Shown here: positions 18,262-28,563 of the stretch, in pieces
Numbering within the stretch: position 1 is the stretch's first letter
Layout of the letters: each line of letters opens with the position of its first letter
Assembly (NCBI RefSeq): GCF_001426265.1
Contig: NZ_LMDG01000001.1
Span: forward strand, 378,450 to 442,449
Reading direction: 5' to 3'
DNA length: 64,000 nt
From: Rhizobium sp. Root1220
Lineage (GTDB): Bacteria; Pseudomonadota; Alphaproteobacteria; Rhizobiales; Rhizobiaceae
The notes under the pieces: model-generated
What the model was told of the DNA's origin: nothing
Database searches by the model: none
What the model saw: only the letters and a program-made list of their open reading frames with translations
Made by a program: the position numbers and the translations under genes

Positions 18262-19356
18262 ATGGGAGCCTATATTCTTCGCCGCCTGCTTCTGATGATA
18301 CCGACGATCATCGGCATCATGGCCATCTCGTTCACTGTCATCCAGTTCGCGCCGGGCGGTCCTGTCGAGCAGGTGATCGCGCAGCTGACCGGCGATGCAC
18401 AGGGAGCGGATGCCCGGCTTTCCGGCGGTGGCGGCGACCTAATGGGTGGCGGCGGCCTCGACGAAGGCGGTTCGAAATATCGCGGCGCGCAGGGCCTCGA
18501 TCCGGAACTCATCGCCAAGCTCGAGAAGCAGTTCGGCTTCGACAAGCCGCCGCTGACGCGGTTCGGCGAGATGATGTGGAACTATATCCGCTTCGATTTC
18601 GGCGAGAGCTTCTTTCGCAATACGTCCGTGCTCGACCTGATCAAGGACAAGCTGCCGGTATCTGCGTCGCTCGGCATCTGGATCATGATCTTCTCCTACG
18701 GGATCTCCATCCCTCTCGGCATCCGCAAGGCGGTCAAGGACGGTTCGACCTTCGACGTCTGGACCTCCGGCGTCATCATCATCGGCTATGCTGTGCCGAG
18801 CTTCCTGTTCGGCATCCTGCTGATCGTGCTGTTTGCCGGGGGGTCGTTCTACGACTGGTTTCCGCTGCGCGGTCTGGTGTCGGACAATTTCGATCAGCTT
18901 GCCTGGTGGCAAAAGCCACTCGACTACTTCTGGCATCTGACGTTGCCGCTGATCTCGCTGTCGCTTGCGGCGTTCGCGACGACGACGCTTCTGACGAAGA
19001 ACTCCTTCATCGAGGAGATCAAGAAGCAGTATGTCGTGACCGCTCGCGCCAAGGGACTGAACGAGCGCCAGGTGCTCTATGGCCACGTCTTCCGCAATGC
19101 CATGCTGATCATCATCGCCGGCTTTCCCGGTGCCTTCATCTCGGCCTTCTTCACCGGCTCGCTGTTGATCGAAAACATCTTTTCGCTCGACGGGCTGGGA
19201 CGCCTCGGCTATCTCTCTGTGGTCAACCGCGACTATCCGATCGTGTTTGCGACGCTCTACATCTTCTCGCTGCTCGGCCTGTTCGTCAGCCTGATTTCGG
19301 ATCTCATCTACACCTGGATCGATCCGCGCATCGACTTCGAGCGGAGGGACGTCTGA
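18262..19356 (+). CDS. yejB: ABC importer permease YejB
   Basis: A 364-residue inner-membrane permease of the peptide (DppB) type. The first helix is [21 protein letters not shown] glycine-rich loop (about residues 55-75: [17 protein letters not shown]) typical of YejB follows. The EAA loop, [22 protein letters not shown], marks the ATPase contact. GGAGG precedes the ATG by several bases. It overlaps yejE by one base (TGATG). Confidence 0.94.
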   Translation: MGAYILRRLLLMIPTIIGIMAISFTVIQFAPGGPVEQVIAQLTGDAQGADARLSGGGGDLMGGGGLDEGGSKYRGAQGLDPELIAKLEKQFGFDKPPLTRFGEMMWNYIRFDFGESFFRNTSVLDLIKDKLPVSASLGIWIMIFSYGISIPLGIRKAVKDGSTFDVWTSGVIIIGYAVPSFLFGILLIVLFAGGSFYDWFPLRGLVSDNFDQLAWWQKPLDYFWHLTLPLISLSLAAFATTTLLTKNSFIEEIKKQYVVTARAKGLNERQVLYGHVFRNAMLIIIAGFPGAFISAFFTGSLLIENIFSLDGLGRLGYLSVVNRDYPIVFATLYIFSLLGLFVSLISDLIYTWIDPRIDFERRDV

Positions 19357-20504
19357 TGGACACCGCCGCCAATCCGACGACCGCAACCCCGGTCAAGCCG
19401 CCGCGCAAGGGCCTGCGGTCGCCGACCAATGTCCGCCGCTGGAAGAACTTCAAGGCGAACCGGCGCGGCTACTGGTCGCTCTGGCTGTTTCTGGTGCTGT
19501 TCGTTCTCTGCCTGTTTGCCGAGTTCCTCGCCAACGACCGGCCGATCGTCGCCTCCTACAAGGGCGAGATCCTGTTTCCCGTGCTGATCGACTACCCGGA
19601 AGAGAAGTTCGGCGGGTTCCTCGCCGAGACGGACTACCGCTCCGATGTCATTGCAGACGAGATCAACGCCAACGGCTGGATGATCTGGCCGCCGATCCGC
19701 TATTCCTACCGCTCGGTGAATTCCAATATCCCGCACTCGGCACCGACGCCGCCTTTCTGGATGATGAGCAAGGAAGAGCGCTGCTCCGGCTATCCGCAGG
19801 GCGTCAACGATCCCAACTGCACGCTGAGCAACCTCAACTGGCTCGGCACCGACGACCAAGCGCGCGACGTGCTAGCCCGCGTCATCTACGGCTTCCGCAT
19901 CTCGGTGCTGTTCGGACTGGTGCTGACGATCTGCTCGGCGGTCGTCGGCGTCACCACCGGCGCCATCCAGGGCTATTTCGGTGGCTGGACCGATCTTTTG
20001 ATGCAGCGGTTTATCGAGATCTGGTCGTCGATGCCGGTGCTGTACATTCTCCTGATCATCGCCGCCATCCTGCCGCCCGGATTCTTCGTCCTGCTGGGAA
20101 TCATGCTGCTGTTTTCCTGGGTCGGCTTCGTCGGCATCGTGCGCGCCGAGTTCCTGCGCGCCCGCAATTTCGAGTATGTGCGCGCCGCCCGCGCGCTCGG
20201 GGTCAACAACCGCACGATCATGTGGCGCCACCTGCTGCCGAACGCGATGGTGGCGACGCTGACCTTCCTGCCGTTCATCCTCTCCGGCTCGATCACCACG
20301 CTGACGTCACTCGACTTCCTCGGATTCGGCATGCCGCCGGGGTCGCCTTCACTCGGGGAGATGATCGCCCAGGGCAAGTCCAACCTGCAGGCGCCGTGGC
20401 TCGGCCTGACAGCCTTCTTCACCATGTCGATCATGCTGTCGCTGCTGATCTTCATCGGCGAGGCCGTTCGCGACGCATTCGATCCAAGGAAGACGTTTCA
20501 ATGA
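19356..20504 (+). CDS. yejE: ABC importer permease YejE
   Basis: A 382-residue permease of the DppC type. The ATG at 19356 overlaps the yejB stop; a longer frame upstream to 18576 is the yejB shadow. The N-terminal 25 residues are basic and proline-rich, then a helix (SLWLFLVLFVLCLFAEFLA). A large periplasmic loop specific to YejE follows (residues ~55-165, YPEEKFGGF...). The EAA loop is YVRAARALGVNNRTIMWRHLLPNA. It pairs with YejB. Confidence 0.94.
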   Translation: MDTAANPTTATPVKPPRKGLRSPTNVRRWKNFKANRRGYWSLWLFLVLFVLCLFAEFLANDRPIVASYKGEILFPVLIDYPEEKFGGFLAETDYRSDVIADEINANGWMIWPPIRYSYRSVNSNIPHSAPTPPFWMMSKEERCSGYPQGVNDPNCTLSNLNWLGTDDQARDVLARVIYGFRISVLFGLVLTICSAVVGVTTGAIQGYFGGWTDLLMQRFIEIWSSMPVLYILLIIAAILPPGFFVLLGIMLLFSWVGFVGIVRAEFLRARNFEYVRAARALGVNNRTIMWRHLLPNAMVATLTFLPFILSGSITTLTSLDFLGFGMPPGSPSLGEMIAQGKSNLQAPWLGLTAFFTMSIMLSLLIFIGEAVRDAFDPRKTFQ

Positions 20505-22138
20505 GCGAGGCTCCTGAGATCCTGCTGTCCGTTCGCGATCTTTCGGTCGCCTTTCACCAGGGCGGAGAGACATCGGTGGCCGTCGATCATATCTCCTTCG
20601 ACATCAGGAAGGGGGAGGTCGTTGCTCTGGTCGGCGAGTCCGGATCGGGCAAATCCGTTTCCGCGAACTCCATCCTGCGCCTGCTGCCCTACCCCTCTGC
20701 CAGCCACCCCTCCGGTGAAATCATCTTCAAGGGAAAAGACCTGCTGAAAGCATCGGACAAGGCGTTGCGCGAAGTGCGCGGCAACGACATCACGATGATC
20801 TTTCAGGAGCCGATGACGTCGCTCAACCCGCTGCATTCGATCGAAAAGCAGATTGCCGAAATCCTCGAGTTGCATCAGGGCGTGACCGGCCATGCGGCGC
20901 GCAAGCGCGTTCTGGAACTGCTGAACCAGGTGGGCATCCGCGAACCGGAAAAGCGTCTGAAGGCTTACCCGCACGAGCTTTCCGGTGGCCAGCGCCAGCG
21001 CGTGATGATTGCCATGGCGCTTGCCAACCGGCCAGAACTGCTGATCGCCGATGAACCGACGACGGCGCTAGACGTTACGGTGCAGGCGCAGATTCTGGAG
21101 CTGCTGCGACAGCTGAAAGGACAACATGGCATGTCCATGCTGTTCATCACCCACGATCTCGGCATCGTGCGCAAATTCGCCGATCGGGTTTGCGTGATGA
21201 CCAAGGGCAAGATCGTGGAGACGGGGACCGTCGAGGAGGTCTTCAGCAATCCGAAGCATGAATACACGCGCCACCTGCTTGCATCCGAGCCGCGCGGCGA
21301 GCCGCCGCTTGCCGATACCTCCAAGCCGATCGTCATGCAGGGAGACGACATCCGTGTCTGGTTCCCGATCAAGGCGGGTTTGATGCGCAGAGTGGTCGAC
21401 CACGTAAAGGCGGTCGATGGCATCGACCTGTCGCTCAGGGCCGGGCAGACCCTCGGCGTGGTCGGCGAATCCGGTTCGGGCAAGACGACGCTCGGGCTGG
21501 CGCTGACGCGACTGATCTCTTCGCAGGGCCGGATCAGCTTTGTCGGCCGGGACATAGCCGACTATTCGTTTACCGAGATGCGCCCCCTGCGTAACCAGTT
21601 GCAAGTGGTGTTCCAGGATCCCTACGGGTCACTCAGCCCGCGCATGTCGGTCGGCGACATCATTGCCGAGGGCCTCAAGGTGCACGAGCGGTCGTTCTCC
21701 TACGAAGAGCGTGACCAGCGCGTCTGCTGGGCGCTGGAAGAGGTCGGCCTCGATCCGCTGACCCGCTGGCGATACCCGCACGAATTCTCCGGTGGCCAAC
21801 GCCAGCGCATCGCAATTGCCCGTGCCATGGTGCTGAAACCGCGCTTTGTCATGCTTGATGAGCCGACATCCGCCCTTGATATGAGCGTGCAGGCCCAGGT
21901 CGTCGATCTGTTGCGCGACCTCCAGAAGAAGCATGACCTCGCCTACCTGTTCATCAGTCACGACCTCAAGGTGGTGAAGGCTCTCGCCAACGACGTCATC
22001 GTTATGCGCTTTGGCAAGGTGGTGGAACAGGGGCCTTCCGCCGAAATCTTCGGCGCGCCGAAGGATGACTATACCAAGGCGCTGATGGCTGCGGCCTTCA
22101 ACATCGAGGCGGTGCCGACCCCCGTCGTTCAACAGTAA
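20501..22138 (+). CDS. yejF: ABC importer ATPase YejF (two ATPase domains)
   Basis: A 545-residue protein with two fused ABC ATPase domains. Domain 1 has Walker [10 protein letters not shown] (~44-52), [15 protein letters not shown] and [12 protein letters not shown]. Domain 2 has [10 protein letters not shown] (~325), [15 protein letters not shown] and [12 protein letters not shown]. Both sites are intact. The ATG overlaps the yejE stop by 4 bases, and a longer frame from 20222 is a shadow of yejE. It powers the YejABE importer. Confidence 0.95.
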   Translation: MSEAPEILLSVRDLSVAFHQGGETSVAVDHISFDIRKGEVVALVGESGSGKSVSANSILRLLPYPSASHPSGEIIFKGKDLLKASDKALREVRGNDITMIFQEPMTSLNPLHSIEKQIAEILELHQGVTGHAARKRVLELLNQVGIREPEKRLKAYPHELSGGQRQRVMIAMALANRPELLIADEPTTALDVTVQAQILELLRQLKGQHGMSMLFITHDLGIVRKFADRVCVMTKGKIVETGTVEEVFSNPKHEYTRHLLASEPRGEPPLADTSKPIVMQGDDIRVWFPIKAGLMRRVVDHVKAVDGIDLSLRAGQTLGVVGESGSGKTTLGLALTRLISSQGRISFVGRDIADYSFTEMRPLRNQLQVVFQDPYGSLSPRMSVGDIIAEGLKVHERSFSYEERDQRVCWALEEVGLDPLTRWRYPHEFSGGQRQRIAIARAMVLKPRFVMLDEPTSALDMSVQAQVVDLLRDLQKKHDLAYLFISHDLKVVKALANDVIVMRFGKVVEQGPSAEIFGAPKDDYTKALMAAAFNIEAVPTPVVQQ

Positions 22139-22146
22139 AGAAGACC

Positions 22147-23100
22147 ATGCCAGCTCCCGTTCTCATCGACCTCAAGTTCAATCCCGAGGGCGTCGCCCGC
22201 ATTCTGAAGACCGCCTTTGCAGATCGCGGCAGCATCAATCTCGCCGATCCAGCCACCAAGGGCCGCGACCTCAGCGGGATAGACTATGCCCTGCTCTGGA
22301 AACCCGATGCCGACCTCTTCGAGCGCGCGCCGGACCTGAAGGTGATCTTCTCGGGCGGCGCCGGGGTCGATAGCTTCATGAACCTGCCGGGGCTTCCCGA
22401 TGTGCCTATCGTGCGATTCGTCGATCGCAGCCTGACGACGCGGATGAGCGAGTGGGTCGTGATGCAATGCCTGATGCACCTGCGCGAACAACACAAGCAC
22501 GACCTGCACCAGCGGGAACGGACGTGGGGCAAGCTGATTCCTCCGGAAGCGGCGGAGATCACGGTCGGCGTCATGGGTCTTGGTGTTCTTGGGCAGGATG
22601 CCTTGCGGAAATTGAAGGTCATGGGATTCAACGTCATCGGCTGGTCGAGAACCCGCAAGAACCTGGACGGTGTCGAAACGTTCGATTCGGCGGAACTGGA
22701 CACCTTTCTCGCGAAAACGGATTTTCTCGTCGGCCTGCTGCCGCTGACGCCGGAAACAACCGGCTTCTACAATGCCCGGCTCTTCGCCAAACTTCGTCAG
22801 GGCGGTGCGCTCGGCAAGCCGGTCTTCATCAACGCCGGACGCGGCAGGAGCCAGGTCCAGCCCGACATCGTTTCAGCGATCGAAAGCGGCATGCTCGGCG
22901 GCGCCTCGCTCGACGTGTTCGAGGTGGAGCCTCTTCCGGCCGAGGATCCCTTGTGGTCGCTTGAGAACGTCTTCATTACCCCGCACGATGCAGCCGTCTC
23001 GGAGGAGAGCGCCCTCTTCCGCCATGTCGACACGCAGATTTCCCGGTTTGAACGCGGCGAAGCGCTGCAGTTCGTCGTCGACCGCCAGGCGGGCTACTAA
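22147..23100 (+). CDS. D-2-hydroxyacid dehydrogenase, GhrA-like (glyoxylate/hydroxypyruvate reductase)
   Basis: A 317-residue NAD(P)-dependent reductase. The Rossmann motif is MGLGVLGQDAL with GWSRTRKN, where arginines after beta2 suggest NADPH. The substrate-binding loop is FSGGAGVDSFM, and the C-terminal active site has the INAGRGR and ITPHDAAVSEES stretches. It starts 8 bp after yejF and is probably co-transcribed with the importer. Reduction of glyoxylate or hydroxypyruvate is the family activity. Confidence 0.88.
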   Translation: MPAPVLIDLKFNPEGVARILKTAFADRGSINLADPATKGRDLSGIDYALLWKPDADLFERAPDLKVIFSGGAGVDSFMNLPGLPDVPIVRFVDRSLTTRMSEWVVMQCLMHLREQHKHDLHQRERTWGKLIPPEAAEITVGVMGLGVLGQDALRKLKVMGFNVIGWSRTRKNLDGVETFDSAELDTFLAKTDFLVGLLPLTPETTGFYNARLFAKLRQGGALGKPVFINAGRGRSQVQPDIVSAIESGMLGGASLDVFEVEPLPAEDPLWSLENVFITPHDAAVSEESALFRHVDTQISRFERGEALQFVVDRQAGY

Positions 23101-23194
23101 CGCCGGCAGGAACCATGGAGCCATGAATTCGTTTGCTTCGGATGGTTCTGAGCGCGGGCCTGCATCGGGCCGCGACATTCAGAAGGAGACGAGC

Positions 23195-23482
23195 ATGGCT
23201 CAGAATATGGAACCACTCCGGGAACCGATCGATCGCGAGCAGCCTGCCGAGGAACAGATTTCCCCTGTGAAGGCAAGGCAGGGCGGCACCGGAAAGAGAA
23301 TCCTGACGCTGCTGATCGTTGCGCTCGTTCTTGCCTTCCTGGTGTGGATTCCGGTCGAAATCTGGGGTCAGCGCCAAGCCGACGAAGTAGCACCTCAGCA
23401 GCCTGGCCAGCAGCTTCAGTCTGAGCAGCCGGCTTCTCAGAACGGCAAGCGAGCGACGACCACTCCTCCTCCGGTCCAATAA
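23195..23482 (+). CDS. small single-pass membrane protein, 95 aa
   Basis: No family name is recognised. The ATG at 23195 follows AGAAGGAGA at a good distance; earlier in-frame starts run through yej-region shadow. An acidic N-terminal ~35 residues precedes one hydrophobic helix (ILTLLIVALVLAFLVWIPVEIW, residues ~37-58). A glutamine- and proline-rich tail follows that is probably periplasmic. A strong terminator follows it, so it ends the yej transcript or forms its own. Confidence 0.72.
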   Translation: MAQNMEPLREPIDREQPAEEQISPVKARQGGTGKRILTLLIVALVLAFLVWIPVEIWGQRQADEVAPQQPGQQLQSEQPASQNGKRATTTPPPVQ

Positions 23483-23497
23483 ACCGCAGGACAGAGG

Positions 23498-23529
23498 CCC
23501 AGCCGCTCATGGTGGCGGGGTTTTTATTT
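23498..23529 (+). terminator. rho-independent terminator
   Basis: A CCC-GCC / GGC-GGG stem with one bulged A and a 9-base loop is followed by TTTTTATTT. It lies 16 bases past the stop of the small membrane protein and 100 bases before pncB. Confidence 0.75.
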
Positions 23530-23633
23530 GGACTGGACATTATCGGCTGTTTTTTCGATAAGAAAGCGCACGAGCCGGTCACAGCGTGCCGGCTTCGACC
23601 GTGCCCTGACCGGATTGGGATGGGGTGGAGTTG

Positions 23634-24938
23634 ATGGCCAAGACCGATATCGCACGACGCGTGTACAATCACGCCTGGAAGCTCGATCCCATTGTCCGAA
23701 GCCTGATCGACACCGACTTCTACAAGCTTTTGATGCTGCAGATGATCTGGAAACTCTACCCGGATGTCGACGCCAGCTTCACCCTCATCAACCGGACCAA
23801 GCGGGTGCGCCTCGCCGATGAAATCGACGAAGGCGAACTGCGCGATCAGCTTGACCACGCGCGCTCCCTGCGGCTTTCGAAGAAGGAAACCATCTGGCTG
23901 GCCGGTAACAGCTTTTATGGTCGTGCGCAGATCTTCGAACCCGAGTTCCTCGCCTGGTTCTCTCACTTCCAGCTGCCCGAGTACGAACTTTCCAAGCGCG
24001 ACGGGCAATATGTGCTCGATTTTCACGGCTCGTGGAAAGAAACCACGATGTGGGAGATTCCGGCGCTCGCCATCATCAACGAACTCAGGTCTCGTTCGGC
24101 AATGAGGGCGCTCGGCCCTTTCACCCTGGACGTGCTCTATGCGCGCGCCAAGGCCAGGATGTGGTCGAAGGTAGAGCGTCTGCGTGAATTGCCGGGGCTT
24201 CGCATCTCCGATTTCGGCACACGACGGCGGCACAGCTTCCTGTGGCAGCGCTGGTGCGTCGAGGCGCTGAAGGAAGGCATCGGCCCGGCCTTTACCGGCA
24301 CCAGCAATGTCCTGCTCGCCATGGATTCGGACCTGGAAGCGGTCGGCACCAACGCCCATGAACTGCCGATGGTGGCTGCCGCGCTGGCGCGAACCGATGC
24401 GGAACTGCGGAACGCTCCCTACAAGGTGCTGCGCGACTGGAACAAGCTTTATGGCGGCAACCTCTTGATCGTGCTGCCCGACGCATTCGGCACGACCGCG
24501 TTCCTGCGGGATGCACCGGAATGGGTGGCGGACTGGACCGGGTTCCGCCCCGATAGCGCTCCGCCGATCGAGGGTGGCGAGAAGATCATCGAGTGGTGGA
24601 AGAAGATGGGACGCGATCCGCGCCAGAAGCTGCTGATCTTTTCGGACGGCCTGGATGTCGATGCGATCATCGATACCTACAAGCATTTCGAGGGCCAGGT
24701 GCGCATGAGCTTCGGCTGGGGCACCAATCTGACCAATGATTTCGCCGGCTGTGCACCGACGGAGATTTCGGGCCTCAACCCGATTTCCATCGTCTGCAAG
24801 GTCAGTGATGCCAACGGCCGGCCGGCCGTCAAGCTTTCCGACAATCCCCAGAAGGCGACAGGCGAGCCCGACGAAGTCCAGCGCTATCTGCAGTTCTTCG
24901 GCACCGAAGACCGCGTCGACCAAGCTGTGATCGTCTGA
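23634..24938 (+). CDS. pncB: nicotinate phosphoribosyltransferase
   Basis: A 434-residue enzyme of NAD salvage, converting nicotinate and PRPP to nicotinate mononucleotide with ATP. Recognisable stretches are [20 protein letters not shown] near the N-terminus and [14 protein letters not shown], which follows the SDFG region. Later come [10 protein letters not shown] and [10 protein letters not shown], then [14 protein letters not shown] at 23625 is in frame and possible; the ATG at 23634 matches the usual [13 protein letters not shown] start. Confidence 0.95.
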   Translation: MAKTDIARRVYNHAWKLDPIVRSLIDTDFYKLLMLQMIWKLYPDVDASFTLINRTKRVRLADEIDEGELRDQLDHARSLRLSKKETIWLAGNSFYGRAQIFEPEFLAWFSHFQLPEYELSKRDGQYVLDFHGSWKETTMWEIPALAIINELRSRSAMRALGPFTLDVLYARAKARMWSKVERLRELPGLRISDFGTRRRHSFLWQRWCVEALKEGIGPAFTGTSNVLLAMDSDLEAVGTNAHELPMVAAALARTDAELRNAPYKVLRDWNKLYGGNLLIVLPDAFGTTAFLRDAPEWVADWTGFRPDSAPPIEGGEKIIEWWKKMGRDPRQKLLIFSDGLDVDAIIDTYKHFEGQVRMSFGWGTNLTNDFAGCAPTEISGLNPISIVCKVSDANGRPAVKLSDNPQKATGEPDEVQRYLQFFGTEDRVDQAVIV

Positions 24939-25128
24939 CGCGGGTCACGCGGGCAGACCGCGCGTTGCCGTTGACGCAGCAGCGATGAAAGATCGCTGCC
25001 TTAGTCCAGCAGTATTCCGCACCGGTCCGGCTGGAGCGGGCCACGCGTTGGCCTCCTGTTGCGTGTTTCCGGCCAGCAGCATCATTCATGACGGAACCGG
25101 GAATGGGTCGCTGCGCGAATAACTCGTA

Positions 25129-25143
25129 TCCGATTAAATCGGA
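25129..25143. promoter_or_regulatory. OhrR-type operator, distal copy upstream of ohr
   Basis: TCCGATT-A-AATCGGA is a perfect 15-bp palindrome about 85 bp upstream of ohr. The same motif recurs at 25186-25200 and in front of ohrR at 27467-27481. No other motif is shared by the two promoters, which makes OhrR the natural ligand. Confidence 0.68.
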
Positions 25144-25185
25144 ATCATGTTGACAGGTCCGCTCGACTGAAGTATTTAACTCGCA

Positions 25186-25200
25186 TCCGATATAAACGGA
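25186..25200. promoter_or_regulatory. OhrR-type operator, proximal copy upstream of ohr
   Basis: TCCGATATAAACGGA keeps the TCCG/CGGA ends and central AT spacing of the distal site. It is followed directly by a further half-site TCCGATT (25201-25207). It lies 28-42 bp before the ohr ATG, where it would overlap the promoter or early leader. Confidence 0.62.
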
Positions 25201-25227
25201 TCCGATTTAACAAGAAAGGACTTCACC

Positions 25228-25623
25228 ATGACCGAGAAACTTCTCTTCACCGGCAAGACACACAACACTGGCGGCCGGGACGGCGGTACCCGCAGCAGCG
25301 ATGGCCTGCTGGACATCAGGCTGAAGCAGCCCCATCCCGCCGCCGAGAATCTCTTCGGAGCCGCGTGGTCGGCATGTTATATTGGAGCCATCGAACTCGC
25401 CGCTTCCCAGAGACACGTCAAGCTTCCGGCAGGTCCAGAGGTCGATGCCGAAATCGATCTGAATGTCGATGATGGCTCCTATTTCCTGCGCGCCCGCCTC
25501 AACGTCAGCCTCAAGGGAATCGACCCCGAGGTTGCGCGCGAACTGCTCGATGCAGCACACGGCATCTGCCCCTACTCCAAGGCAATCCACGGAAACATCG
25601 ACGTCGAAACAAACCTGATCTGA
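25228..25623 (+). CDS. ohr: organic hydroperoxide resistance protein (Ohr/OsmC family)
   Basis: A 131-residue thiol peroxidase that reduces organic hydroperoxides. The reactive cysteine is C50 (GAAWSACYIG) and the resolving one C114 (HGICPYSKA). The GRDGG loop (residues 16-20) supplies the conserved arginine and aspartate. AAGAAAGGA precedes the ATG. It is expected to be induced by lipid peroxides through OhrR, encoded 1.3 kb away. The DUF3095 gene lies between them. Confidence 0.93.
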   Translation: MTEKLLFTGKTHNTGGRDGGTRSSDGLLDIRLKQPHPAAENLFGAAWSACYIGAIELAASQRHVKLPAGPEVDAEIDLNVDDGSYFLRARLNVSLKGIDPEVARELLDAAHGICPYSKAIHGNIDVETNLI

Positions 25624-25632
25624 ATTCGAACC

Positions 25633-25658
25633 GCCGAACCTGCCAAGGCAGGTTCGGC
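25633..25658 (+). terminator. strong hairpin after ohr
   Basis: A perfect 12-bp stem (GCCGAACCTGCC / GGCAGGTTCGGC) with an AA loop begins 9 bases after the ohr stop. It has no U-tract, so it may act as an mRNA stabiliser or a weak terminator before the DUF3095 gene. Confidence 0.5.
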
Positions 25659-25747
25659 GCGGTCGGACAAACGCAATGCGAACCGGCCCGCAACGGTAAG
25701 CCATGAAGCCGAGCCGCCAAATTGTCCGCCGATCTGGAGAATATCCA

Positions 25748-26749
25748 ATGACCGACACTCAGCCACTGCCGTATGCGTACAGCGATTTTTCGCTGGTGCT
25801 TGATCCCGCGATCTATGAGCCCCTGCCCGATGACTGGCTGATCGGGATCACGGATGTGGTCCATTCCACCGCAGCGATCGACGCGGGGCGCTATGAAGAC
25901 GTCAACTACGCAGGCGCATCCGTCATCGCCGCCCTTGGCAATGCCTGGGGGACATTCGATTTCGCGTTTGTGTTCCGTGGCGACGGTGCAGCCTTCGCTT
26001 TGCCGCCACACGGTTTGACGACGGCAACATCGGCACTACGGCAGGTCTCGGCGTTCGCACGAACCAACCTGGATCTGACGCTTCGAGCCGGGTTGCTGCC
26101 GGTCAGTGAAATACGCACCAGCGGCCGCGATGTACGGCTTGCGCGATACGCGGCCTCGGAAAATGCGACCTATGCGATGTTCGCCGGTGGCGGGCTCAAA
26201 TGGGCGGAGCAGCAGATCAAGAGCGGTCGGTACCTCGTAGAGCCGCTCAAGAATGCGCCGATGCCTGACCTGACGGGACTGACCTGTGATTGGAAACCCT
26301 TTCCCAGTCAGCACGGTGCGATCCTGTCGCTGCTGGTCGAACCCCGAGAGCATGGCAGCCCGGAAGCCTTCGCTGTTCTAGCCAGGCGGGTGCTTGCGGT
26401 TTTCGACACCACACCACGCCGATCACACCCTATCCCGAAAGACGTACCCACTCCCAAGGATAGCGAGAGGCATATCGATCCGCAAAGCTGGGCAGAGGTC
26501 ACGTCCAACTCGGACTTCCGCAAGTATGATGACGGTTTGCGCCTCACGTTGGACTGCACAAGCGAACAGATCGAAACAGTGGAAGCGATGCTCCTTGAGG
26601 CCAAAGCTCGCGGTGAAATCAGCTTCGGACTGCATCGCCAGTCTCACGCACTGATGACCTGCCTGGTGCCGTCGGGAAAGCCGGATTCGCATCTGCATTT
26701 CCTGGATGGAAATGGTGGCGGATATGCCAAAGCTGCTGAGATGATGTAG
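25748..26749 (+). CDS. DUF3095 protein, nucleotide-cyclase-like
   Basis: A 333-residue member of DUF3095. An N-terminal stretch resembles class III cyclase/GGDEF-type folds: ITDVVHSTAAIDAGRYEDVN (metal-binding-like D36) and FRGDGAAF (residues 76-83) in place of the GG-D/E-EF hairpin. The C-terminal third is of unknown fold. GGAGAATATCC precedes the ATG at 25748; the longer frame to 25703 lacks a site. It is placed between ohr and ohrR, so a role in the peroxide response is possible. No catalytic activity can be asserted. Confidence 0.8.
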   Translation: MTDTQPLPYAYSDFSLVLDPAIYEPLPDDWLIGITDVVHSTAAIDAGRYEDVNYAGASVIAALGNAWGTFDFAFVFRGDGAAFALPPHGLTTATSALRQVSAFARTNLDLTLRAGLLPVSEIRTSGRDVRLARYAASENATYAMFAGGGLKWAEQQIKSGRYLVEPLKNAPMPDLTGLTCDWKPFPSQHGAILSLLVEPREHGSPEAFAVLARRVLAVFDTTPRRSHPIPKDVPTPKDSERHIDPQSWAEVTSNSDFRKYDDGLRLTLDCTSEQIETVEAMLLEAKARGEISFGLHRQSHALMTCLVPSGKPDSHLHFLDGNGGGYAKAAEMM

Positions 26750-26874
26750 GCTTCCAACTCCATCAGGGTGTCACGCGGGCGGGATGTACCGTGCTCTGGC
26801 GCACAGCGGCGGACGACGTCGCCCGATCTGAGGGCATCACCCATCAACGAAGCATTGGCCCAACCCTGAAACGC

Positions 26875-26901
26875 CGTCGCCGTCTTCCACGGACGGCGAC
26901 G
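26875..26901. terminator. bidirectional terminator between DUF3095 gene and ohrR
   Basis: A perfect 10-bp stem (CGTCGCCGTC / GACGGCGACG) with a 7-base loop lies in the 167-bp gap of two convergent genes. No U-tract is visible. Confidence 0.5.
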
Positions 26902-26916
26902 CTGGTGCGATCGCGA

Positions 26917-27417
26917 TTACTTCTCGGATTCACCTTGCGTGGCACGCAGGAGGTTGTCGCGCAGCCTCACCACTGATTTCTGCACGACAGGAAAATCGTC
27001 TCCAAGCCCCGTGGCCGCGAGCAGCGATGCCGCGGGATCCGTGGCAAGAAGACTGCGGCCGGCGGGCGTCAGGCTCACGCGGACCTGCCGTTCGTCGGCA
27101 GGGTCGCGTTGACGGCGGACGTAACCGATGGACTCGAGCTTCTTGAGGATCGGCGTCAGTGTGTTGGATTCCAGGAACATCATTTCGCCAAGCGACCCAA
27201 CCGTGTGATCGTTCTTCTCGGAGAGGGCCACCATGGCGATGTATTGGGTGTAGGTCAGACCCAGGGCATCGAGGATCGGCTTATAGGCGCGACCAAAGGC
27301 CAGATTCGCCGAGTAGATTGCGAAGCACAGGAAATTTGAAAGCTTCCGGCCGTCGCCGGATTGCAACGAGTCGGGATCGGTTATATCTGATCCCGCGGCC
27401 GATTGGGATTTGGGCAT
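26917..27417 (-). CDS. ohrR: OhrR, MarR-family peroxide-sensing repressor
   Basis: A 166-residue MarR protein with the OhrR signature LSNFLCFAIYSANLAFGRAYKPIL. The sensing cysteine is C31, and tyrosines Y45 and Y56 can hydrogen-bond it. The winged helix covers ~60-125 (MFLESNTLTPILKKLESIGYVRRQRDPADERQ). The start at 27417 has AGGA 7 bases upstream; the ATG two codons earlier lies too close to it. A palindrome matching those before ohr sits 50 bp upstream, implying autoregulation. Oxidation by organic peroxides should release it from DNA. Confidence 0.92.
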   Translation of the reverse strand: MPKSQSAAGSDITDPDSLQSGDGRKLSNFLCFAIYSANLAFGRAYKPILDALGLTYTQYIAMVALSEKNDHTVGSLGEMMFLESNTLTPILKKLESIGYVRRQRDPADERQVRVSLTPAGRSLLATDPAASLLAATGLGDDFPVVQKSVVRLRDNLLRATQGESEK

Positions 27418-27466
27418 ATACATATCCTAACCAATACCTTGAGTGCTTCAACCTATATAAATCGTA

Positions 27467-27481
27467 TCCGATTAAATCGCA
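27467..27481. promoter_or_regulatory. OhrR-type operator upstream of ohrR
   Basis: TCCGATTAAATCGCA differs from the perfect palindrome upstream of ohr by one base. It lies 50-64 bp before the ohrR start. Confidence 0.65.
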
Positions 27482-27570
27482 ATAGCTATAATGGGGCGCC
27501 GCACAGCAATCGTAGCGAGCGCCCGCTGGGACCAAGGGAAAGTAGGAGCGGGACCCCTTTCTGCCGAAGT

Positions 27571-28563
<993 letters not shown>

